Assembly (NCBI GenBank): GCA_002427165.1
Contig: DIQB01000106.1
Location: forward strand, 11,769 to 17,640
DNA: 5,872 nt
Reading direction: 5' to 3'
DNA from: Firmicutes bacterium UBA5473
Lineage (GTDB): Bacteria > Bacillota > DTU084
The notes below the pieces were generated by a model. The model made no database searches and had not been told where the DNA came from. It saw only the letters and a program-made list of their open reading frames with translations. Below, one piece after another: positions 1 to 5,872 of the stretch (the stretch's first letter is position 1; the number at the start of each line of letters is the position of its first letter). Position numbers and translations under genes: made by a program.

Positions 1-381
1 GGAAGGCTGAAAAATATTTCTCATAATGAGTTAGTATATACCCATTCTAAGGATGCAGCAGTACGTATTGGCTACACAGTCTTCGATCAAGAACATCATA
101 ATGGTTTTGTGTCCCTGAAGCTAGCTTTAGGGCAAGGGAATTTGGGTGTCTCTTTCGGCCGTGGTGCTGCGCCAATCTTTAAAGAGGGGATCAATTTACC
201 CGGTTCATTGGCAAGACAAGATTTCTATCATCAAGATTATCTTCCCACGCAAGTTTTAGCTAATCGACCCTGGCAGAGCTGGGATGAGAATAATTTTGCT
301 GCCCTATGGCAAAACCAGCTGCGCTCCACAGAAGATGCCTGGGCAGGCTACATGATGGTCAGTTACTGGTATAGTTTTTAG
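1..381 (+). CDS. C-terminal part of a probable outer-membrane beta-barrel protein (5' end outside window)
   Basis: An open frame runs from base 1 to the TAG at 379-381 with no stop, so this is the last 126 codons of a longer gene. The in-frame GTG at 109 is internal, not a convincing start, because the reading frame upstream is equally protein-like. The sequence alternates polar and hydrophobic/aromatic residues (e.g. FVSLKLALG, NLGVSFGRG) and ends in YMMVSYWYSF. A terminal aromatic strand ending in Phe is the usual recognition signal for beta-barrel assembly in diderm bacteria. A GRGAAP motif (157-174) and an RPWQSW motif (265-282) recur in the same order near the C-terminus of the next gene's product, suggesting the two are paralogs. 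The next gene begins 18 bp downstream, so the two are probably cotranscribed. I do not recognise the family. Outer-membrane location is inferred from the terminal strand, and the transport or structural role is unknown. Confidence 0.7.
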   Translation, partial: GRLKNISHNELVYTHSKDAAVRIGYTVFDQEHHNGFVSLKLALGQGNLGVSFGRGAAPIFKEGINLPGSLARQDFYHQDYLPTQVLANRPWQSWDENNFAALWQNQLRSTEDAWAGYMMVSYWYSF

Positions 382-386
382 GCATC

Positions 387-395
387 GGGGGTGGA
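387..395 (+). promoter_or_regulatory. Purine-rich ribosome binding site deciding the start of the second barrel gene
   Basis: GGGGGTGGA lies 4 bases before an ATG at 400-402. This favours the ATG over the in-frame GTG at 391, which sits inside the purine run and has only a weak TAGG (379-382) upstream. The spacing is slightly short, so the GTG start remains possible; it would add only three residues (MEI). Confidence 0.5.
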
Positions 396-399
396 AATA

Positions 400-2709
400 A
401 TGCCGAAGCAAACAAAGCTATTAATCTATGGAGCGCTACTTTTTATTTGCTGGCAGGTTCAAAGCGCAGAGCCTTTTCGTTATCGGGGGTATATCCAGCA
501 ATATTTAACAAGTGATCCCCAATATACGAACCCGGCAATTGTTGACTGGCGGAGAGATTATTGGGCTATGGGGCCATCTCTGAATCCTAGCAATTCCCTT
601 GCAGGCTGGGGTGGAACTCGGGTTTCTGTTCAGACATTTTGGGGTACACCTAGCAGCCCCTTCTATTTAGAATTACCACTGCTTTTCTACACCCGAGCTG
701 TTGAAAGAGGAAGAAACCAGCTAACTATGATCAGCAATAATTTTGTGCTGAATACCCGAAGCGGCCCTTTTAACTTCGCTATGAGTTCCAAACGGGTATC
801 GGAAAATGCCCAATGGTCTTTCCTAAACCTTGAAGATCCACTAGGTGCTTTGAAGTTACCCAATACCTCGGCTCCAATGTTGACCATAAAGCTTAATACC
901 GATGTTTTGGGCTGGGATTTTACAAGCTATTATTTGGCGGATCATCGGACTAACTTTGTGCCCAGATCCGAGGAGATACCACAGCGGGTATTTTCTTCCC
1001 TTGGCAAAACTCCAGAGGAAATGCGTTTTTTCGATGAGATCCCCACCTATAGACTGCTGCGCGGTACAAAGTATACTGATTTTGGCACTTGGGGCATTCT
1101 TTGGGGAGATAAAAGCGCTGTTAACATTAATCCTCGCAGCGAGGAAAACGATAATACCCTGACCAATCCAAATCACGGAATCGGTTATGTTAAACAAAAT
1201 CTAGGTCTCGACTTTACAGGGCAAATTCCCTCTTTAGGCGGTGAATTTATTCTAGCTGCAGTTCGCGCTACAGGCGAATGGTATCAGTATCGTAAAAATG
1301 AACTGCCGGATAATTTAGGGACGATTTCAGGTGACGCCATGAAGCTTCAGCTGCGTGATCTGAAAATAAACTCAACTACCATCAATAGCTCCTATGTGAT
1401 GGTAGAGCCTGGCTTTCAATGGACAGCAGTACGTGATAGCCGTTATGCTTATGTTTACGGTTTTCTCAATCCGGAAAAACCGCAATTCTATGCAGATGGT
1501 TCCTCACTTTATGCCTATGGCTGGCGTGCTATGCGAGATGATGATTTTCTGCTTCGAGATCCAGAGGAGAAGGAAGAGTATCTAAGCGATGTCTCCACAT
1601 ACCTGGGGCTTAGATCCTGGGAGACGAGTATAAAATATCCCGGTAAAATTATCATCTCTGAAAATAAAACACTGCCAGCACTATTCTCTTTGGAGCTACA
1701 GGATATGGAGAATCTTCGAGCTGGAGATCATTACTACGACCCGGTGCAAGGTGAGGATGTTACGAAAGACTATCTAGAGCTTAAGATTAACCTTGAAACT
1801 GAAACACCTAATTCAAAAGTAATATTCTCAGCCCGGGATCGTCAATATGAAGATCAAGATTACTTTCAGGAATTGGCTTCAGGATTATCCCATAATCTCA
1901 CAGAAAATGCGGAGCTCTCTTTGGAGCTTAGTATAGCTAAACGCTTGCGGGACGATGTTGCTCTGCCGGAAGGTAGAGGTTATAGGGTCAATGCGAACTT
2001 AATAGGTGAGATGGACTCTGGCCTCATTTACAACACCAAACTGGACTATCGAGCAGGGAACTATGATTATGGTTTGCTAAAGTCAACACTAGATCGCGTA
2101 TTAGCATCTCCCTATACTTACTGGGAGCTGAATCAGTATTTTGAACAAAACAGAACTCTGAATTTGGGTGAGATCCCCATTCGAGGAACTATAGCTGCTG
2201 AGCTTACCAAACGTAATTCAACCTTGCCCGAGGTCAGTGGTACTTCTCTTGTAGCTTTCGGTAGAGGAATTGCAAAAGTAACCTCAGATTTAACTGCAAC
2301 CGTTACTTTAATTAATGTTTCAGGGCCAACTTTCTCGCAGCAAAAGGATAAGTTTCCTAGCAATTCTCTGCGCGATGTGGTGGATTGTCTGTTTTCCTAT
2401 CAGCTATTTGGGCAAAGGGCAAATACTATTAATTTTCGCTTTACCCGTCGTTACCTAAATAGTGGATTCAAGGATAATGTCCTGGCTGAGTTTGTCTCAA
2501 GGATCGGCGCCCATACATTGCGGTTTACCCTTGGCCGAGCACCTATTGGAAATCGCACATCTTATATCGCAGGAACAAAATATGATGTGCGCCTCAATAA
2601 CTTAGAGAAAGAGTTATTAAAGCGTCCCTGGGAGATTTGGGGTACTGGGGGTACGCTCTCAGATGAGACTTTCCCCTATGTTGTGTTGAATTGGAGTATG
2701 CCTTTTTAA
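400..2709 (+). CDS. Exported protein, probable large outer-membrane beta-barrel of unknown family
   Basis: The frame encodes about 769 residues from the ATG at 400 (772 from the alternative GTG at 391) and stops at TAA 2707-2709. The N-terminus is a typical signal peptide: MPKQTK, then a hydrophobic core (LLIYGALLFICW), with cleavage likely around QVQSA/EPF. The mature protein is rich in Tyr, Trp, Phe, Asn and charged residues. It shows many short alternating strands and one visible cysteine (in VVDCLF), and ends VVLNWSMPF with terminal Phe, all as expected of an outer-membrane barrel. Near the end, GRAP (2533-2544) and RPWEIW (2623-2640) match motifs in the upstream partial gene at similar spacing, so it is probably a tandem paralog. 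A terminator follows about 100 bp after the stop, making this the last gene of its operon. I recognise no family. A Wzi- or YjbH-like polysaccharide-related barrel would be a guess, and no motif supports it. Substrate and role are unknown. Confidence 0.75.
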   Translation: MPKQTKLLIYGALLFICWQVQSAEPFRYRGYIQQYLTSDPQYTNPAIVDWRRDYWAMGPSLNPSNSLAGWGGTRVSVQTFWGTPSSPFYLELPLLFYTRAVERGRNQLTMISNNFVLNTRSGPFNFAMSSKRVSENAQWSFLNLEDPLGALKLPNTSAPMLTIKLNTDVLGWDFTSYYLADHRTNFVPRSEEIPQRVFSSLGKTPEEMRFFDEIPTYRLLRGTKYTDFGTWGILWGDKSAVNINPRSEENDNTLTNPNHGIGYVKQNLGLDFTGQIPSLGGEFILAAVRATGEWYQYRKNELPDNLGTISGDAMKLQLRDLKINSTTINSSYVMVEPGFQWTAVRDSRYAYVYGFLNPEKPQFYADGSSLYAYGWRAMRDDDFLLRDPEEKEEYLSDVSTYLGLRSWETSIKYPGKIIISENKTLPALFSLELQDMENLRAGDHYYDPVQGEDVTKDYLELKINLETETPNSKVIFSARDRQYEDQDYFQELASGLSHNLTENAELSLELSIAKRLRDDVALPEGRGYRVNANLIGEMDSGLIYNTKLDYRAGNYDYGLLKSTLDRVLASPYTYWELNQYFEQNRTLNLGEIPIRGTIAAELTKRNSTLPEVSGTSLVAFGRGIAKVTSDLTATVTLINVSGPTFSQQKDKFPSNSLRDVVDCLFSYQLFGQRANTINFRFTRRYLNSGFKDNVLAEFVSRIGAHTLRFTLGRAPIGNRTSYIAGTKYDVRLNNLEKELLKRPWEIWGTGGTLSDETFPYVVLNWSMPF

Positions 2710-2811
2710 AAATCAAGTGAAATTTGGTTGAAAAGCAGAATTCTAAGTTTCTGATTAGTGTATTTCTGATTTGCTGCAACCAATCTTTGAAAAATTTATT
2801 TACGGGGGGGC

Positions 2812-2850
2812 TGATCCTCTACACGTATCTTCGTGTGGAGGATCATTTTT
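2812..2850 (+). terminator. Rho-independent terminator closing the barrel operon
   Basis: TGATCCTCTACACG (2812-2825) and CGTGTGGAGGATCA (2832-2845) form a 14-bp stem with a single U-G wobble and a 6-base TATCTT loop, followed at once by TTTTT (2846-2850). The complementary strand has no U-run after the hairpin, so termination is on the + strand only. A run of seven G (2804-2810) lies just before the stem. The stretch between the barrel stop codon and this hairpin (2710-2803) is AT-rich and has no gene I can support. The hairpin separates the barrel pair from the hydrolase gene, which therefore needs its own promoter. Confidence 0.93.
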
Positions 2851-2858
2851 ATAAAAAA

Positions 2859-2888
2859 TTGGAGAATAAGGATTAATAATTGTCTAAT
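2859..2888 (+). promoter_or_regulatory. Weak candidate sigma-70-type promoter for the hydrolase gene
   Basis: TTGGAG (2859-2864) and TCTAAT (2883-2888), separated by 18 bases, resemble -35 (3 of 6) and -10 (5 of 6) boxes. They lie between the terminator and the hydrolase start in AT-rich DNA, about 50 bp before the ATG. A promoter is expected here because the terminator isolates the gene, but these boxes are weak and others in the same interval cannot be excluded. Confidence 0.25.
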
Positions 2889-2924
2889 TTTGGGTACAGC
2901 TGGGACTTCAAAAAAGATTGATTG

Positions 2925-2931
2925 AAAGGAG
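2925..2931 (+). promoter_or_regulatory. Strong Shine-Dalgarno site of the hydrolase gene
   Basis: AAAGGAG sits 6 bases before the ATG at 2938. This is a near-ideal match to the anti-SD sequence, and it fixes the start so that the signal peptide is complete. Confidence 0.85.
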
Positions 2932-2937
2932 TCTACT

Positions 2938-5589
2938 ATGTTTTTTCAGGTGGAATATCGGTTTGTTTTGTTTCTTGTCGTTATTCTATTCTTTTCTCTC
3001 CCTTGCCTTGCTGTTGGCAAAAAAGGAGAAGTACCTGAGGTTACTATCATTGAGGTGAACAATGCTCCTTCCATAGATGGTAAACTTGATGATCCTGCTT
3101 GGATTGAAGTGGCACGTTCTTTCTCAGGTGTGCTGTCAGGGTGGAAAACCTTAGATGGAAAACGTTTAATAGCAAACCAACGAATAGCATATCTCACCTA
3201 TGATGAGAAACATCTTTTTGTAGCTTCAGTAGCATTCGTGGATGATCCAAAAAGCTTAGAAAAGAATAGCTGGCGGAGCGATGGGATTGAGATTCATCTT
3301 GAAATTGGCTCAACTTATTACCAGCTTGGGGTGTTTTATGACGGGGAGACTGCAATTGGTGCAGGTCCTTCTATAGATTTTGAAGCTGCAGGTAATGTGG
3401 GAACGAACTGTTGGTCTGTAGAAGTTGCTATCCCTTGGGCTGAACTTGGGCTCAGGCCAAAAGAGGGTATGGAAATAGGTTTCAACATTGCAGGCCATGA
3501 TTATAAAGACAAGTGGGTTACATGGGGTCCCTCATATGGTAAGTTTCTAGCATCGGAAACACTCTCATATCTGAAACTAGGTGGAAGAGCGGAAGAGAAT
3601 GGACAAAGCCCTAAAGTCGCGACCAGCTCTATTGAAACTTCACCCCTCCAGACCGGCGAAACACAACTGCCCGAAGATGATGCCTACATCAAAAAGACTG
3701 ATCTTTTTAAACAGGTCTCATTTAATCTTCTCGATCCTAGCAAAGCTAATTTTACCAAAAGGTACTCAATTGGCAGTATGTCGTTAATAGACGATAAGCA
3801 GGGCATTGCGGCTTCCGATTGGATCCCTGTAGAAGAAGGAGAACTATATACAGTTTCAGGCAATGGTCTCTTTGGTCAGGGTGGCGGTCCCCAAGGTGGT
3901 TATTTTAGTGCTCCAGGAGAAACCCGGGCCCTTGCAAATATCAGCTTTTTTAAGCCTGTTGATGGCCCGGGCTGGGTTTTCCAGGTGCCTCGGGGCCTAG
4001 GCATCACCCAGGCAATTATCTCTTTGCGGAAACTGAACGATGATCCTGCGCAAAAAACACTGCATGGCCTTGTGCAGCTGGAGCTAGGGGAGAAGGCCAC
4101 TGATTTTCAGCCTTACAACCCCCAAACTAGGATCAAACAAGAGTTTTTGCCACAATTGCGTTCTGGTGAATCTTCTTCCTCAGTTTCTTTCAATAGCGAA
4201 GCCTGGTATAAATTTACTGAAGGTGATGGTGGGCAGCAGCTAGCCGATAAAATTCCAAACTTCCGTCGTCATTGGCTGAAAAAAGATCAGGATTTGGTGA
4301 TTGTCAATACCGGCACATCGCTGACTGCGCGCAGCGCAGAGCATTGTACTCTGCATCCTGAAGCCAAGTTGCGACCGCCCTTAATGCACTCTAACAATAT
4401 GGCGTCTATTCTGTGGGATAAGATAAAATGGGATGGGCAGGAATACCGACGCTACGATGCAGACGGTTTTTTTAGAGAGGGAAAAGGCCTATTTCTTACA
4501 GCATCTGACCTACCCCAGTGGGATGATGGACCGTATCGGCAGGGACTCACCCGCTACAGCGATACTACAGGTGCCTCAGTTTCATTTGAAGTACCCTCTG
4601 GTGCTTGGCAGTTCAACTTTATCTATCGTACTGATACCACTGGCTGCTCTGATCCTATCATCACCATCGAAGAAGGTGATGGTCAGCTGGAAGTCTACCA
4701 TGAGGAGACTGAATCTTGGGTTGAAGCTAATAGGTATCAGTTTAGCATGTATGAAGAGGTGCCGGTGAGTCGTACTGTTCGTGTGCCAAAGGCAGCAGAT
4801 GGAACGTACGCAGAGCTCAATATTCCATCTAAGGGTAACACCACCTATCAGAAACGCCTTAAGATGCGCTCGAAGAGCGATAAAATCGATAGTCGGTCGG
4901 TCTCAAAGCAGATCACCATCAGTGGCCAATCACCAGGGCGGTTTATGTACTGGGGAGTAGAATGGTCACCGCGCGAGTTTATGATCACCTATATTAATGC
5001 AGCACGCGGCAGCCATAATAGCCAAGCAGAGAATGAACGAGGTTTGCCTAGATTTGCTGATAATGAGGTATGGGGGTTCAAGCCTGATTTATTATTCTTT
5101 GAGCTCCCTATTCACAACGATGGAGCAGCAAATGCCAATCCATATCCTGGTGGCTATTGGGAGAGGTTAACTGATAACTTTGTCTTTAACCCAGACTATG
5201 AGCTTTCGATGAGAAGTCGCGCTTCCCACTTCGGTCTCAACCCTGAAATAGGTATGTTTACCAGTTCAATTTCTTGGAATTTTGGAGGCATAAATGAGGA
5301 TGGCTCTTTGAAAATACTCCAGCAGAAAGATGGCAAGATGATGTCGGCTCTGGATAAGTATAACGAGGCTTACAACTGGGTGATCGATAACCACCCGGAT
5401 GTGGTGATTATCAACGCTGCAAAGCGCTGGTATGATGCTGCAGTTGCCATCTTCGGAGATCTAAAAGCCGCGACTGTAGGTAGTGGTAAGGGTGGACTGA
5501 CCTTTACAAATGAAGGTAGCCATTGGAACGATACAGGTAGCAAAATAATTGCAAAGGCGATATTAGCAGTTTTTGATTTCATCCGATGA
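2938..5589 (+). CDS. Exported multidomain SGNH/GDSL-type hydrolase with CBM9-like domain
   Basis: This gene encodes 883 residues from a well-placed SD. Residues 1-25 are a signal peptide (core FVLFLVVILFFSL, likely cut after CLA; no lipobox). Residues about 36-215 form a CBM9-like domain: SIDGKLDDPAW at 45-55, then SDGIEIHLEI and WSVEVAIPWAELGL, as is typical of the family. Residues 262-395 (FNLLDPSK..., ASDWIPVEEGELY..., ending LELGEKATDFQPYNP) resemble a small beta-module known in phage tail and GDSL proteins. The C-terminal half looks like an SGNH hydrolase. Block I is NTGTSLT with likely nucleophile S461, block II is G691 in RGSHNS, block III is HND with N727, and block V is EGSHWND with H862. 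About 230 residues separate blocks I and II, far more than in simple SGNH enzymes, implying an inserted beta-rich domain (about 510-680). Such enzymes are usually esterases or deacetylases acting outside the cytoplasm. The substrate (polysaccharide or O-acetylated peptidoglycan) is not shown by sequence. GTS replaces GDS and Glu replaces the usual block V Asp. The gene probably forms an operon with the M55 peptidase 20 bp downstream. Confidence 0.82.
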   Translation: MFFQVEYRFVLFLVVILFFSLPCLAVGKKGEVPEVTIIEVNNAPSIDGKLDDPAWIEVARSFSGVLSGWKTLDGKRLIANQRIAYLTYDEKHLFVASVAFVDDPKSLEKNSWRSDGIEIHLEIGSTYYQLGVFYDGETAIGAGPSIDFEAAGNVGTNCWSVEVAIPWAELGLRPKEGMEIGFNIAGHDYKDKWVTWGPSYGKFLASETLSYLKLGGRAEENGQSPKVATSSIETSPLQTGETQLPEDDAYIKKTDLFKQVSFNLLDPSKANFTKRYSIGSMSLIDDKQGIAASDWIPVEEGELYTVSGNGLFGQGGGPQGGYFSAPGETRALANISFFKPVDGPGWVFQVPRGLGITQAIISLRKLNDDPAQKTLHGLVQLELGEKATDFQPYNPQTRIKQEFLPQLRSGESSSSVSFNSEAWYKFTEGDGGQQLADKIPNFRRHWLKKDQDLVIVNTGTSLTARSAEHCTLHPEAKLRPPLMHSNNMASILWDKIKWDGQEYRRYDADGFFREGKGLFLTASDLPQWDDGPYRQGLTRYSDTTGASVSFEVPSGAWQFNFIYRTDTTGCSDPIITIEEGDGQLEVYHEETESWVEANRYQFSMYEEVPVSRTVRVPKAADGTYAELNIPSKGNTTYQKRLKMRSKSDKIDSRSVSKQITISGQSPGRFMYWGVEWSPREFMITYINAARGSHNSQAENERGLPRFADNEVWGFKPDLLFFELPIHNDGAANANPYPGGYWERLTDNFVFNPDYELSMRSRASHFGLNPEIGMFTSSISWNFGGINEDGSLKILQQKDGKMMSALDKYNEAYNWVIDNHPDVVIINAAKRWYDAAVAIFGDLKAATVGSGKGGLTFTNEGSHWNDTGSKIIAKAILAVFDFIR

Positions 5590-5596
5590 TTCAAAT

Positions 5597-5602
5597 AGGA
5601 AG
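5597..5602 (+). promoter_or_regulatory. Shine-Dalgarno site supporting the GTG start of the M55 peptidase gene
   Basis: AGGAAG lies 7 bases before the GTG at 5610. An in-frame ATG at 5586 overlaps the upstream stop codon (ATGA) but has no SD and would add eight residues (MIQIGSEL) before the family's usual N-terminus. The GTG is therefore preferred. Confidence 0.65.
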
Positions 5603-5609
5603 TGAGCTT

Positions 5610-5872
5610 GTGAAGGTATATATTCAAACGGATATTGAAGGAGTAGCTGGTGTTACCTTTTTTGAAAATAGGGATGAAGATTCAATCTCCAATTATTTTC
5701 ATCGCGAAAGAATGCGAAAGCTGCTCACAGGCGAGGTTAATGCTGCAGTAAAAGCTGCATTCGACTCTGGAGCTACAGAGGTAGTGATTAATGATAGCCA
5801 TGGAAGCGCCTATAATATTCACTTTGAGGATCTTGATCCGCGCTGTGAGATCCTCCATGGCCGCGGAGGTTC
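5610..5872 (+). CDS. Peptidase family M55 protein, DppA-like D-aminopeptidase (3' end outside window)
   Basis: The first 87 codons are present; family members are usually about 270 residues. The product starts VKVYIQTDIEGVAGVTFFE, the typical M55 N-terminus with D8 and E10, which match zinc ligands of Bacillus subtilis DppA. It continues with TGEVNAAVKAAFDSGATEVV and INDSHGSAYN. H64 in the NDSHG motif corresponds to a further zinc-binding His. The remaining ligands and the catalytic residue expected later in the fold lie beyond the window. DppA is a self-compartmentalising zinc enzyme that removes N-terminal D-amino acids from short peptides such as D-Ala-D-Ala. No signal peptide is visible, so it should act in the cytoplasm. 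It follows the exported hydrolase by 20 bp with no terminator between, so it is likely cotranscribed. Family assignment is strong. D-peptide specificity is inferred from the characterised relative, and some M55 members may have other substrates. Confidence 0.9.
   Translation, partial: MKVYIQTDIEGVAGVTFFENRDEDSISNYFHRERMRKLLTGEVNAAVKAAFDSGATEVVINDSHGSAYNIHFEDLDPRCEILHGRGG

Noticed and set aside
109..381. Independent 90-residue gene starting at GTG 109
   Set aside because: The frame is open and protein-like back to base 1, there is no SD before the GTG, and the product has no signal peptide. It is the tail of a longer gene.
856..1197. Minus-strand open frame of 113 codons inside the second barrel gene
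   Set aside because: It lies wholly within a well-supported gene and its product looks like an antisense shadow with no domain. The same holds for the other short overlapping frames on both strands.
2724..2783. TTGGTTG (2724-2730) and CAACCAA (2777-2783) inverted pair, and TTTCTGATT repeated at 2748-2756 and 2763-2771
   Set aside because: The 7-bp arms are far apart in AT-rich DNA and the 9-base direct repeat is short. Neither is stronger than chance would allow, and no known element or riboswitch core is recognisable.
2911..2937. Possible sigma-54 promoter (TGGGAC...) before the hydrolase gene
   Set aside because: The GG/GC elements of a -24/-12 promoter are not present at the right spacing.
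5819..5860. Resemblance of GAGGATCTTGATCC/GATCCTCC near the right edge to the terminator stem
   Set aside because: It lies inside the M55 coding sequence, encodes conserved-looking residues and has no U-run. The shared GATCCTC is short and likely coincidental.

Overview
This window probably comes from a bacterium with an outer membrane. Base composition is moderate (by eye, mid-40s % GC). The first two genes encode exported proteins with the alternating polar/aromatic pattern and terminal phenylalanine of outer-membrane beta-barrels. Shine-Dalgarno sites are strong, and at least one gene most plausibly starts at GTG. Taxonomy cannot be settled from this much sequence. A diderm Firmicutes lineage (Limnochordia or Halanaerobiales type) or another anaerobic Gram-negative phylum would fit the mix of barrels, good SD sites and a DppA-type peptidase, but this is only an inference.

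Layout, all on the + strand. (1) Bases 1-381 are the 3' end of an exported barrel-like protein, cut by the window edge. (2) After 18 bp comes a complete gene of about 770 codons (to 2709) for a second probable outer-membrane barrel. The two proteins share a C-terminal signature (a GR...AP motif, then RPW-x-x-W, then a final strand ending in F), so they look like diverged tandem paralogs in one transcription unit. (3) Bases 2710-2937 are intergenic. They hold a very clear intrinsic terminator (2812-2850) that closes the barrel operon, a weak promoter candidate and the SD of the next gene. (4) Bases 2938-5589 encode an 883-residue exported multidomain protein: signal peptide, CBM9-like domain, a module resembling ones known from phage tail proteins, and a C-terminal SGNH/GDSL-type hydrolase with a large insertion. 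(5) Twenty bases later starts a peptidase of family M55 (DppA-like D-aminopeptidase), cut by the right edge.

The terminator splits the window into two units: a surface barrel pair, and a hydrolase plus D-aminopeptidase unit. In the second unit an exported esterase-like enzyme with carbohydrate-binding modules is followed by an enzyme that, in its characterised relative, cleaves D-amino-acid peptides. One reading is envelope or peptidoglycan turnover followed by peptide salvage. Plant or microbial polysaccharide deacetylation is an equally open alternative for the hydrolase. No RNA genes, mobile elements or CRISPR arrays were seen.
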